Assembly: GCA_035301985.1 (NCBI GenBank)
Contig: DATGTE010000020.1
Coordinates: forward strand, 87,252-151,251
Source: DASUXY01 sp035301985
GTDB taxonomy: Bacteria > Bacillota > Bacilli > Bacillales > Amphibacillaceae
Direction: 5' to 3'
DNA: 64,000 nucleotides
This document shows positions 1 to 7,709 of this stretch, in pieces. Within the stretch, counting starts at the first letter, position 1. The number at the start of each line of letters is the position of its first letter. The notes beneath the pieces were generated by a model that did not search any database, had not been told where the DNA came from, and saw only the letters and a program-made list of their open reading frames with translations. A program made the translations under genes and the position numbers.

Positions 1-616
1 GAACAGGATAACCGAGACCATCCATCATGCGTCGGATATGTCTATTTTTCCCTTCTCTTAACGTTATTTCTAACAACATCGTTTGATCTTTTTTGTTGAT
101 TGACTTTACTTTATAATGAATGGCTCGTAATAAGTCCTTCCCATCCTTAATTCCTTTACGCAATTGAGAAAGCTCTGATTTGCTTGGAATTCCTTTGACT
201 TTTGTTATATACACTTTATGAACTCCATAGCGAGGGTGCATTAATCGATTGGCAAACTCGCCGTCATTTGTCAGTAAAATCAATCCGGATGAGTTGTAGT
301 CTAATCTTCCAATTGGAAAGATTCGTTCATCAACTTCCGGTAAGTAGTCCGTAATCACTTTTCTATTTTTATCATCTTTTAAACTGGAAATAACGCCTCG
401 TGGCTTATTCAAAATAAAATAAACAGGTTGTTCTTTCTCTAAAACAACTCCGTTTACTTCAATTTTATCTTGTGACGACACTTTGGTACCGAGCGTCGTT
501 ATAAGCTCATCATTTACTTTCACTTGTCCATTTACAATGAGCTGTTCGGCTTTTCGTCTAGAGGTTATTCCGCTTTGAGCGATTACTTTTTGCAATCGTT
601 GTAAATTTTTTGCCAT
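1..616 (-). CDS. rluB: 23S rRNA pseudouridine synthase, RluB family (3' end beyond window)
   Basis: Translating the minus strand from the ATG at 614-616 gives about 205 residues open to the window edge, so the C-terminus is missing. The N-terminus is an S4 RNA-binding domain (LQKVIAQSGITSRRKAEQLI) and the body carries the pseudouridine-synthase catalytic block GRLDYNSSGL followed by LLTNDG, whose Asp is the catalytic residue in this family. RluB modifies U2605-type positions of 23S rRNA. It lies upstream of other genes outside the window and follows spmB, as in B. subtilis, where rluB is downstream of dacB-spmA-spmB. The RsuA/RluB/RluE/RluF families are close; RluB is chosen on gene order. 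Confidence 0.88.
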   Translation of the reverse strand, partial: MAKNLQRLQKVIAQSGITSRRKAEQLIVNGQVKVNDELITTLGTKVSSQDKIEVNGVVLEKEQPVYFILNKPRGVISSLKDDKNRKVITDYLPEVDERIFPIGRLDYNSSGLILLTNDGEFANRLMHPRYGVHKVYITKVKGIPSKSELSQLRKGIKDGKDLLRAIHYKVKSINKKDQTMLLEITLREGKNRHIRRMMDGLGYPV

Positions 617-734
617 ATCATCACCATGAAATTATGTTATTTGTATTCGATCCATTTATTTTGATCAATCAATACCTTTTGATTTTGAGCATGTGAACAA
701 ATCATAAACCCAACTCAAAAAGATCCAACCGTGG

Positions 735-1268
735 TTACGTAAAAATGATCGTTACAATAAGAATCGATGCTAGTATACCAATTACATCTGCTAACAGTCC
801 AACTTTTACTGCATAGCGTGTTTTTTTAATACCAACCGCACCAAAATAAACCGTTATAATGTAAAGGGTTGTATCTGTACTTCCTTGCATAGTAGATGCT
901 AATCGACCGATGAATGAATCGGGACCGTGTGTACTGATGAGCTCTGTTGTCATGCCGAGGGCTGCCGTACCGGAAATCGGACGAACGAGAGCAAGAGGAA
1001 TGATCTCTGGCGGAATGCCAATCGCGGATAACAAAGGGGAGATGAGTAGGACAAATGCTTCTAAAGCCCCAGAACTTCTTAATATTGAAATTGAAACAAT
1101 CATCCCGACTAAAAAAGGAAGTAAAGAAAAGGCCATCTTGATTCCTTCTTTCCCTCCTTCGACAAAACGCTCATACGTCGGCACTTTTTTCCATGTCGCT
1201 GTCAATAGAACAACCAATATAAAAATGGGAATAATCCAAGTGCTGATTGCCGTAATGACGTGCATCAT
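735..1268 (-). CDS. spmB: Spore maturation protein B
   Basis: This 177-residue membrane protein has several hydrophobic segments and Gate-type motifs (PISGTAALGM about residue 97 and a GSTDTTLY stretch about 128), the nucleoside-recognition Gate domain shared by SpmA and SpmB. In B. subtilis the two proteins are needed for full dehydration of the spore core and heat resistance; the transported species is not established. The start at 1268 directly abuts the stop of spmA (1269), implying co-transcription with dacB and spmA. Length matches the family (178 aa in B. subtilis). Confidence 0.93.
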   Translation of the reverse strand: MMHVITAISTWIIPIFILVVLLTATWKKVPTYERFVEGGKEGIKMAFSLLPFLVGMIVSISILRSSGALEAFVLLISPLLSAIGIPPEIIPLALVRPISGTAALGMTTELISTHGPDSFIGRLASTMQGSTDTTLYIITVYFGAVGIKKTRYAVKVGLLADVIGILASILIVTIIFT

Positions 1269-1856
1269 TTATCTCCTCCAAACACTTTTATAATAATAAA
1301 AGCGGTCAATGATCAGCGCGCTCATTGTGGAAATCATCGTGGCTATTATCGTCGTGCCGACAATTTCTGTAGGTGCAAGCGAATCATACTGCATCCGGAT
1401 TGCGATGACAGTTGTAGGTACGAGTGTTAATCCGGATGTATTCATCGCTAAAAAGGTAATCATGGACCGTGTCGCGTATTCGGATTCACTACTTAACTCT
1501 TTCATTTGCTGCATCGCTTTTAATCCCATCGGTGTAGCAGCATTTCCGAGACCGAATATGTTAGCGGTTATGTTGGAAAGAATATATCCAATCGCTGGGT
1601 GGTCTTTAGGCAATTCGGGAAAAATTTTAATGACGATTGGTTTAAATAGTTTAGCAAGCAATTGAAGAATCCCTGCTTCCTCGGCAACTTTCATGATTCC
1701 GAGCCAAAAGACTAAAACACTTATTAAACCAATCGATAAGGTGACCGCATCATTTGCACTTTCAAAAATAGCTTCATTCACTTGGTTCATCGTTCCATTA
1801 AACATCGCATAAACAATGCCGATGATCGCCATACTTGCCCAAATGATATTTACCAT
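1269..1856 (-). CDS. spmA: Spore maturation protein A
   Basis: A 195-residue polytopic membrane protein with a Gate-domain core; the GLGNAATPMGLKAM segment around residue 100 is typical of SpmA. It works with SpmB in spore core dehydration. It starts two bases after the dacB stop and runs directly into spmB, giving the conserved dacB-spmA-spmB sporulation operon, which is sigma-E dependent in B. subtilis. Length agrees with the B. subtilis protein (196 aa). Confidence 0.93.
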   Translation of the reverse strand: MVNIIWASMAIIGIVYAMFNGTMNQVNEAIFESANDAVTLSIGLISVLVFWLGIMKVAEEAGILQLLAKLFKPIVIKIFPELPKDHPAIGYILSNITANIFGLGNAATPMGLKAMQQMKELSSESEYATRSMITFLAMNTSGLTLVPTTVIAIRMQYDSLAPTEIVGTTIIATMISTMSALIIDRFYYYKSVWRR

Positions 1857-1857
1857 A

Positions 1858-2766
1858 TTAATCCATCCCTATCATTTTTTTATAAATAAAAATAAGTTGT
1901 GATGTAAAATTTGCATTGGTTTGAACACCCGCAAAAACTTCTGCATCTTCTTGAGAAGCATGTGTTTTTTTATCAAATCCCCACTCGTACAGTTTAATAT
2001 GATCGTTCCAATCATCTCTCGCATTCAATGTGACCGCAATCAACTCTTGCTGATCTTTTTCAGCCGACGTCACTAACGTTCTCCCAGAAATCCTCGTAAA
2101 ACCCGTTTTTCCACCCGTGCAGTAGTCATAATGCATCGTTAACAATTTATTTTTGTTGTACCATAAATAAGATCTTTTTTGAGATTGATAGGAAATGGTT
2201 TCTGATACCTTCTTAAATCGATCATTCTCCATTGCATACTGCATGAGCAATGCCATATCGTATGCTGTCGAATAGTGATCTTCTTCATGCAGACCGTGAG
2301 GGTTGGTAAAATTCGTGTTTGTCATTCCTAGCCAAGCCGCTTTTTCATTCATTAAATGAACAAACCCTTCTACACTTCCACCGATATGTTCGCTCAATAC
2401 AACGGCTGCATCATTACCAGACCGAAGCATTAATCCATACAGTAAGTCTTCAACGCTCATCTGTTCTCCCTGTTCTAAATAAATCGATGAACCCCCCGTA
2501 TGAATCGCACGTCTACTCGTCGTAGCAACCTCATCTAATCGACCGGACTCGATTGCAATGATTGCAGTCATGATCTTCGTAATACTTGCAATCGGTACTT
2601 TTTGGTGCGCCTCCTTTTCAAACAGGACGGCTTTCGATGAGGCGTCCATTAAAATCGCATGATGAGCAGACACTTCTTGGTCAAATGTAGTAGCATAACT
2701 TACATTCGGATAAGTGAAGGTGATAAGTAAACATATCATTGACGCGATCCTTCTGAATTTAGGCAT
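1858..2766 (-). CDS. dacB: Sporulation D-alanyl-D-alanine carboxypeptidase (PBP5*)
   Basis: An S11-family DD-carboxypeptidase of 302 residues that trims peptide side chains of spore cortex peptidoglycan. The catalytic motifs are complete: SITK with Ser61 and Lys64, SGN in LRSGNDAA, and KTG in GGKTGFT. A signal peptide occupies about residues 1-25. The ATG at 2766 is chosen over an in-frame ATG 27 codons upstream because a strong GGAGG lies about seven bases before it and the signal peptide begins there. At about 300 residues it is shorter than B. subtilis DacB (382 aa), so the C-terminal domain is reduced or missing. First gene of dacB-spmA-spmB. Confidence 0.88.
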   Translation of the reverse strand: MPKFRRIASMICLLITFTYPNVSYATTFDQEVSAHHAILMDASSKAVLFEKEAHQKVPIASITKIMTAIIAIESGRLDEVATTSRRAIHTGGSSIYLEQGEQMSVEDLLYGLMLRSGNDAAVVLSEHIGGSVEGFVHLMNEKAAWLGMTNTNFTNPHGLHEEDHYSTAYDMALLMQYAMENDRFKKVSETISYQSQKRSYLWYNKNKLLTMHYDYCTGGKTGFTRISGRTLVTSAEKDQQELIAVTLNARDDWNDHIKLYEWGFDKKTHASQEDAEVFAGVQTNANFTSQLIFIYKKMIGMD

Positions 2767-2783
2767 GGCATTTCCTCCTGCGA

Positions 2784-2791
2784 AAAGTATG
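2784..2791 (-). promoter_or_regulatory. Possible sigma-E -10 element for dacB-spmAB
   Basis: Reading the minus strand, CATACTTT sits 17 bases before the dacB start codon and resembles the sigma-E -10 (CATACAnT). I see no clear -35 at the proper distance. The dacB operon is sigma-E controlled in B. subtilis, which is the main support. Confidence 0.3.
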
Positions 2792-2826
2792 TCTATACAT
2801 TTTATGCTTGTACATAAACGATATGA

Positions 2827-2861
2827 TAAAAAAAGAACCCTTTTCAATTAGGGTTCTTCTG
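2827..2861 (-). terminator. Rho-independent terminator after scpAB
   Basis: On the minus strand AGAACCC pairs with GGGTTCT around a short AT loop, followed by a run of seven T. It lies between the scpB stop (2898) and the dacB start, so it ends the scpA-scpB transcript. Confidence 0.8.
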
Positions 2862-2897
2862 TTCTATAAAAATATCATGACGCTATTTCATATTTTG

Positions 2898-3500
2898 TCA
2901 TTTATTCTCTTCTATTTCTTCGTTAAATTGCTCGAAAAATAAATCCGCTTCTCGCGAAATATTTTCCAAATCAAGATCCATATCTTCTGGTAAAGGCGGT
3001 AATTCCTCGATCGATGTTAACCCGAAATAGGTTAAAAACTCTTTACTCGTCGCAAATAAAATCGGCCTGCCAATACTTTCTTTACGTCCCACCTCTTCAA
3101 TCAGTGATCTGGATAGCAATGTTTTTACAGGCCGATCACTTTTAACCCCTCTTATATCTTCGATTTCAGTTCGCGTAATCGGTTGATTGTAGGCAATAAT
3201 CGCTAATGTTTCTAAGGCTGCTTGTGACATCCGAGATGACTGTGGGCTTTGTAGCAATTTTTTATAGTACGAACTATGCTCAGGCTTCGTCGTCAAATGA
3301 TACACTTCATGTGATTTAATGACCATGATTCCTCGGTCCGCCCGTTCGTAATCAGACATGAGTTCGCCGATTAACTTCGTAACAGTTGTGTGATGGATGT
3401 CCAAAATGTTCGATATTTGCTTGAGTGTAATTCCTTCATCGCCACTTGCAAATAACAGTCCCTCTATGATCGCCTTATATTCTGTTTGGTTCACGTTCAT
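2898..3500 (-). CDS. scpB: Segregation and condensation protein B
   Basis: A 200-residue winged-helix protein; two wHTH units bind the ScpA kleisin and form the SMC-ScpAB condensin that compacts and segregates the chromosome. Recognisable segments are IIEGLLFASGDEG at the N-terminus and LETLAIIAYNQPITR in the middle. The ATG at 3500 is preferred to the one at 3530: the upstream ATG has no ribosome-binding site and would fall five bases after the scpA stop, whereas 3500 is preceded by AAAGGTAGGGGAG and matches the family N-terminus. Co-transcribed with scpA. Confidence 0.93.
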   Translation of the reverse strand: MNVNQTEYKAIIEGLLFASGDEGITLKQISNILDIHHTTVTKLIGELMSDYERADRGIMVIKSHEVYHLTTKPEHSSYYKKLLQSPQSSRMSQAALETLAIIAYNQPITRTEIEDIRGVKSDRPVKTLLSRSLIEEVGRKESIGRPILFATSKEFLTYFGLTSIEELPPLPEDMDLDLENISREADLFFEQFNEEIEENK

Positions 3501-3535
3501 CTCCCCTACCTTTATCACATGATTTAACATGGTGT

Positions 3536-4309
3536 CTAAGTTTTGGAACTTAATGTGCTATGTGCGCTGATGACTGACTCATAGTCATAAAGATACAAGG
3601 AATCAAAATGTTTTTTTTGCTTACAAATAATTTGGTTTTCCTTCATCAACTCTAAGATCGCTATAAATGATACAACGATTAAAGACCGTGATGGAATGGG
3701 GAACATTTGTTCAAAAGCGATGCCATTCTCAGCTCGCTTAACGATGTGCATAATTTCTTCCATTCTCTGTTCAACCGGAATCTCCACACGTTGAACTTTT
3801 GTTTCCAAGGGGGCATCCCATTTCTTGCGCTCGAACAACCTTCCAAGAGCATCGAGCATATCATAAATAGACACCTCGCCTTGATTTAAAGAGGCTCTAG
3901 GTGTTTCGTCTTGATCGATTGGTAAGGCTGGTCTTGTGAAAATTTGGTTTGCTTCAAGCTCTTTTTTTCCTAATTGCTTAGCTAGCGATTTATACTTTTT
4001 ATATTCAATGAGTCTCTCCATTAATTCTTCTCGTGGGTCCTCCATATAATCGTCGTGTTGATCCGGCAACTCCTGTTTAGGTAAGAGCATTTGACTTTTA
4101 ATCTCTATAAGCGTGGCAGCCATGACCAAATACTCACTAGCAACATTTAGTTCAAGCTGTTGCATCGTTTGTATATATTCCATGTATTGTTCAGTGATTT
4201 GTGCCATTGGTATATCGTAAATATCGATTTCATAACGATTGATTAAATGCAACAATAAATCAAGCGGACCTTCAAAGGTATCTAATTTAACATGATAAGC
4301 TTGATTCAT
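3536..4309 (-). CDS. scpA: Segregation and condensation protein A (kleisin)
   Basis: The 257-residue kleisin bridges the SMC heads. The family N-terminal signature FEGPLDLLLHLI is at about residues 12-23 and the C-terminal winged helix about 200-250. Length is close to B. subtilis ScpA (251 aa). It is followed by scpB on the same transcript. In B. subtilis this pair follows ribT/ypuF, and here too ribT lies just upstream (4674-5042). Confidence 0.94.
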   Translation of the reverse strand: MNQAYHVKLDTFEGPLDLLLHLINRYEIDIYDIPMAQITEQYMEYIQTMQQLELNVASEYLVMAATLIEIKSQMLLPKQELPDQHDDYMEDPREELMERLIEYKKYKSLAKQLGKKELEANQIFTRPALPIDQDETPRASLNQGEVSIYDMLDALGRLFERKKWDAPLETKVQRVEIPVEQRMEEIMHIVKRAENGIAFEQMFPIPSRSLIVVSFIAILELMKENQIICKQKKHFDSLYLYDYESVISAHSTLSSKT

Positions 4310-4490
4310 AGATTCTTCTCCCTTTCAGGTTTTGAACATATTTTAATCATCATGTATGGAACAGACGTGCCTATAATCACCTAAAGCATACACGCCCATA
4401 CATCTTCATCGTGCCTTACATAAGTTATTAACGTAAGATAAATCTTATCATAAAAGGTTTATCTTCAGAAGGGCAAAGGAGGAATTTTTT

Positions 4491-4580
4491 ATGGGAGCTT
4501 CTTACGGATATGGTGGAGGTTTTGCGTTAATCGTCGTATTATTTATTTTGCTCATCATCGTCGGCGCTGCTTGGTTTTAA
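4491..4580 (+). CDS. YjcZ-like tiny hydrophobic sporulation protein
   Basis: A 29-codon ORF starting MGASYGYGGGFALIVV and continuing as one hydrophobic segment to a C-terminal Trp-Phe. The pattern of a Gly/Tyr-rich head (YGYGGGF) plus a single membrane helix is that of the YjcZ/SscA-like small proteins made during sporulation in Bacillaceae. A very strong ribosome-binding site (AAAGGAGG) ends nine bases before the ATG, and a terminator follows. It is the only plus-strand gene in this part of the window, inserted between scpA and ribT. Function is inferred from family resemblance only. Confidence 0.75.
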   Translation: MGASYGYGGGFALIVVLFILLIIVGAAWF

Positions 4581-4632
4581 AAGCTGTCGCTAGCTTGTAG
4601 GGCCATACGGTGCAAAGTTTATTTCCTGAACC

Positions 4633-4673
4633 AAAAACCAGCCCTGTATGTATGAAGTGGGGCTGGTTTTTGT
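4633..4673 (+). terminator. Bidirectional terminator between the YjcZ-like gene and ribT
   Basis: AAAAACCAGCCC pairs with GGGCTGGTTTTT around a roughly 14-base loop, with a T-run on the plus strand and an A-run on the other side. It can serve both the plus-strand small gene (ends 4580) and the minus-strand ribT (stop 4674). Confidence 0.85.
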
Positions 4674-5042
4674 TTAATCTTTCTCACTTTCATTATTTTC
4701 CTCGCACTTGTTATAAAATTGCTGAATGAGATTACTTGCACATACTGCGTATTGATCTTGATACATTTTTTGGATCTCATTTACCATGTTTCTGCCAATT
4801 CCTGAATTTCGATGTGAAGGATCAACAGATACATGCTGAATGATCGCATTGATTTTTTCAATCCGCAGTCCGATTAATCCGAGTACGTCATCGTCTTCTT
4901 TCCAAAGATATAGATGCCATTCCGGATTTTCTTCATATTCATGAATCGTTTCCTGTAATTTTTTAACTTCTTTTCCTTCAGGCATAAACGATAGTAAACC
5001 CATTGCAATTTTTTCCGAGTTCTTTTTATAGCGAATTAACAT
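4674..5042 (-). CDS. ribT: GNAT acetyltransferase RibT
   Basis: A 122-residue GNAT-fold protein; the acetyl-CoA loop is seen as SHRNSGIGRNMV (about 76-87) and the N-terminus MLIRYKKNSEKIAMGLLSF is nearly that of B. subtilis RibT, the last gene of its riboflavin operon. The substrate is not established. Here ribT stands alone: ribD, ribE, ribA and ribH are not next to it and no FMN riboswitch is visible upstream. Confidence 0.85.
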   Translation of the reverse strand: MLIRYKKNSEKIAMGLLSFMPEGKEVKKLQETIHEYEENPEWHLYLWKEDDDVLGLIGLRIEKINAIIQHVSVDPSHRNSGIGRNMVNEIQKMYQDQYAVCASNLIQQFYNKCEENNESEKD

Positions 5043-5140
5043 ATATACCCCTCATTAAAAAATAAATAAAACCGTAAAATTTACTAGCCTGATGACAAAT
5101 CGCTGATCACGTTCCGCTAATCAGTGATATCATTCAGAGT

Positions 5141-5233
5141 TCATAAAATAAATTTATAATAAATGTAACCCCATACGATCATAAATACAAGTGAAAATAG
5201 CAAGACATTTATATTTTTTCTTCGTTTATTCAA
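5141..5233 (-). CDS. Tiny single-helix membrane protein (candidate)
   Basis: A 30-codon frame from a TTG start at 5231-5233, preceded by AAAGGATGG at a good distance. The product has a basic head (NKRRKNIN) followed by one hydrophobic helix and ends with Leu. It lies in the otherwise empty gap between ribT and the M50-like gene. Basic-then-hydrophobic architecture is common among real small Bacillaceae membrane proteins, but a non-ATG start and short length leave doubt. No function can be given. Confidence 0.4.
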   Translation of the reverse strand: MNKRRKNINVLLFSLVFMIVWGYIYYKFIL

Positions 5234-5281
5234 CTCGTATCCATCCTTTACTGTCTAGCATGACCGAATCATTTGTTGCAC

Positions 5282-5752
5282 TTAACTGCCTGATTTAAAC
5301 AGTTGGTTAAACAGTATGTTAAAAAAAACATAACCATCAGACTTTTTGTTGTTTATTTTGTATGGAACAAAATTTGCTAAGGCCATCCATCCATTAAGTA
5401 GACTGAATACTAAGATGTATTCACTCGTATAGATTGTATAAAGTATATAAAATAGCAACGCGAACAAGCTGTTCATCAGAGGGCCACATACTGTAATACA
5501 TGCCATTTCCCAAGGCTTGTAGGGTTGTTTTCGTTCACTTTCTGTTAAACCACCAAAAAAGAAATTCGTACGGAGGATGATGACTATATTTTTCAGGCGA
5601 ATGGAGCATTTTTCTTTCCCGTTTCCAATGGTCAGATCAATGCGGTCAGCCTGAACGAGCTTCGCCCCCAATGCATGCCCACCTTCATGGATAAGCGTGC
5701 TGATCGGGGAAACGAATACAAATAAATAGATGATTAGAATAACCATGTTCAT
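5282..5752 (-). CDS. Site-2-protease-like M50 membrane protein
   Basis: A 156-residue protein with about four membrane segments and an HEGGH motif at residues 22-26, matching the zinc-binding HExxH of M50 metalloproteases. An NFVPYKINNKKSDG segment near 128-141 sits where M50 enzymes have the Asn-Pro...Asp-Gly third-ligand region, though the usual Pro spacing is altered. It may be a small protease or an inactive homologue. Neighbours (ribT, ppiB) do not suggest a substrate. The start lacks a strong Shine-Dalgarno sequence. Confidence 0.65.
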   Translation of the reverse strand: MNMVILIIYLFVFVSPISTLIHEGGHALGAKLVQADRIDLTIGNGKEKCSIRLKNIVIILRTNFFFGGLTESERKQPYKPWEMACITVCGPLMNSLFALLFYILYTIYTSEYILVFSLLNGWMALANFVPYKINNKKSDGYVFFNILFNQLFKSGS

Positions 5753-5775
5753 ATTTGTTCAACAACAATTACAAA

Positions 5776-6213
5776 CTATTCGTCAGTCATTTTAACTTCT
5801 TTCATGACATCTCCATTACGCATTTGCTTTACATATTCCATTCCTGATGTCACTTTTCCAAATACAGTATGCACACCGTCTAAATGCGGTTGTGGTTCAT
5901 GCACGATAAAAAACTGACAGCTTCCCGTGTCTTTTCCAGCGTGCGCCATCGACAGGGAACCTTCGACATGTTTATGTGGATTTCCTTCTGTCTCACATTT
6001 GATTGTATAACCAGCGGAACCAGTTCCGTTCCCATTTGGACAACCACCCTGACTTACAAAACCATCGATGACTCGATGAAATGTTAATCCATCGTAAAAT
6101 TTTTCATTGATCAATTTTTCAAAGTTCGCTACTGTATTGGGTGCTTCATTTGGATATAGTTCAAAATCAATTCGGTTGCCATTCTCCATGACAATCGATC
6201 CTTTTTTCGCCAT
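5776..6213 (-). CDS. ppiB: Peptidyl-prolyl cis-trans isomerase, cyclophilin type
   Basis: A 145-residue cytosolic cyclophilin with the family blocks FYDGLTFHRVIDGFVSQGG (active-site Arg in FHR), GSCQFFI and LDGVHTVFG. It catalyses prolyl isomerisation during folding. The ATG at 6213 is selected because AAAGGAG lies eight bases upstream and the product length then matches B. subtilis PpiB; an in-frame ATG 14 codons earlier has no such signal. ppiB is near lysA in B. subtilis too. Confidence 0.95.
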   Translation of the reverse strand: MAKKGSIVMENGNRIDFELYPNEAPNTVANFEKLINEKFYDGLTFHRVIDGFVSQGGCPNGNGTGSAGYTIKCETEGNPHKHVEGSLSMAHAGKDTGSCQFFIVHEPQPHLDGVHTVFGKVTSGMEYVKQMRNGDVMKEVKMTDE

Positions 6214-6302
6214 TGTCAAAACTCCTTTAATATAATATGTGATGAAAACATTCAACGTTCACCCTATTTTATCATCTTTAGCAGATTTTACAAATCGTAA
6301 TG

Positions 6303-7613
6303 TTATTTATACGGTAAATCATTTCGGACAACATCCTTATACGTCTCTCTTCGGATGACGAGTTGATCTTTTCCATTTTCTACAAATACGACAGCTGGTT
6401 TAGGAAAACGGTTATAATGATTTGCCATGGCATAGCCGTATGCCCCTGTTGAAAAAATAGCGAGAATATCTCCACTTTCCACTTCAGCTAACGGCAAATC
6501 CCAAGCGAGCATATCTCCAGATTCGCAACACTTCCCAGCGATCGAAGGTTGTTTTTCGATCGGTGCAGTCGCTTTATTCGCTAAAACCCCTGTGTATTCG
6601 GCTTGATATAAAGCAGGACGTAAATTATCAGTCATCCCTCCATCAACCGCGATATAATCTCTTACTCCGGGGATTTTTTTCATCGAACCGACTGTATAGA
6701 GGGTTAAACCTGCATCACCTACGATCGATCGACCGGGCTCAATCCATAATTCAGGCATTGGAATGTTCAATTTTTTAACGTTACGTTTAACCGTGCGAAC
6801 TAGCTCTTCAACATACCGGCCTAAAGGTAAAGGGTGGTCGTCTTTCGTATAGCGAATAGGGAAGCCTCCTCCTAAATTCAACACCTCTGGCGTGTAGCCA
6901 TATGTCGAATACCATCGGGAAATTTCTTGAAATAGTCGGTCTGTTGCTTTGATAAAATTGTCGGTTTCAAATATTTGCGAACCGATATGTATATGTAACC
7001 CTTTAAAGTGAATCGACTGACTTTTTTGCAACAATTGAAATGCTCTCTCAGCTTGCCCATTATGTATATTGAAACCAAATTTTGAGTCCTCGTTACCGGT
7101 CATGATATATTCATGTGTTTTTGAGGAAATACCAGGAGTCACTCGAATGAGGACATCCATTGTTTTTTGATGTTTTTGTAGTAGTTGATCTAACAGCGTA
7201 ATTTCTGAGAAGTTATCAACGATAATACAACCAATTTGATGCTCAATCGCCATCGTTAACTCCTCAGCACTTTTGTTGTTCCCATGGAAATGGATCCGCT
7301 CTGGTGGAAAGCCCGCTTGTAGTGCAGTGTACAATTCCCCTTCTGAGACAACATCGATCGATAAACCTTCTTCTTCAATGACTTGGACGATAGCAATCGA
7401 TGAGAAAGCTTTACTCGCATAAGCGACTTGAAAATTTACACCTGACTTTTTAAACGCATCAACAAAGGCTCGGCAATTTTTCCGAATATGTGAAACGTCA
7501 TATACGTATAATGGTGTACCGTATTTGTTCGCCAATTCAACGGCATCCGCTCCATCAATGTCTAAATGGCCATTTTCATTAACTGAAAATGGGTACTTTT
7601 CTAAGTTCATCAT
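6303..7613 (-). CDS. lysA: Diaminopimelate decarboxylase
   Basis: A 436-residue fold-type III PLP enzyme that converts meso-diaminopimelate to lysine, the last step of lysine biosynthesis. The PLP lysine is Lys68 in VAYASKAF; HIHIGSQ and the active-site CCESGD motif are present. Two consecutive ATG codons (7611-7613 and 7608-7610) follow GGGGAG; either could be used. It lies downstream of spoVAF as in B. subtilis, where lysA can be read through from the spoVA operon. I see no lysine riboswitch before it. Confidence 0.96.
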   Translation of the reverse strand: MMNLEKYPFSVNENGHLDIDGADAVELANKYGTPLYVYDVSHIRKNCRAFVDAFKKSGVNFQVAYASKAFSSIAIVQVIEEEGLSIDVVSEGELYTALQAGFPPERIHFHGNNKSAEELTMAIEHQIGCIIVDNFSEITLLDQLLQKHQKTMDVLIRVTPGISSKTHEYIMTGNEDSKFGFNIHNGQAERAFQLLQKSQSIHFKGLHIHIGSQIFETDNFIKATDRLFQEISRWYSTYGYTPEVLNLGGGFPIRYTKDDHPLPLGRYVEELVRTVKRNVKKLNIPMPELWIEPGRSIVGDAGLTLYTVGSMKKIPGVRDYIAVDGGMTDNLRPALYQAEYTGVLANKATAPIEKQPSIAGKCCESGDMLAWDLPLAEVESGDILAIFSTGAYGYAMANHYNRFPKPAVVFVENGKDQLVIRRETYKDVVRNDLPYK

Positions 7614-7709
7614 CTGACTACTCCCCTACTATGATACTTGAAAATATTAAAAACACTTTAACATATAGAGGAGTATTAAGAAAGGCTTACCCTTTATTTT
7701 ATCGATTTC

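Noticed and set aside
5043..5140. FMN riboswitch or rib operon near ribT
   Set aside because: The upstream interval is short and AT-rich without RFN-type conserved blocks; no other rib gene is nearby.
7614..7709. Lysine riboswitch before lysA
   Set aside because: Only 96 bases separate lysA from spoVAF, too short for the aptamer, and no L-box-like sequence is seen.
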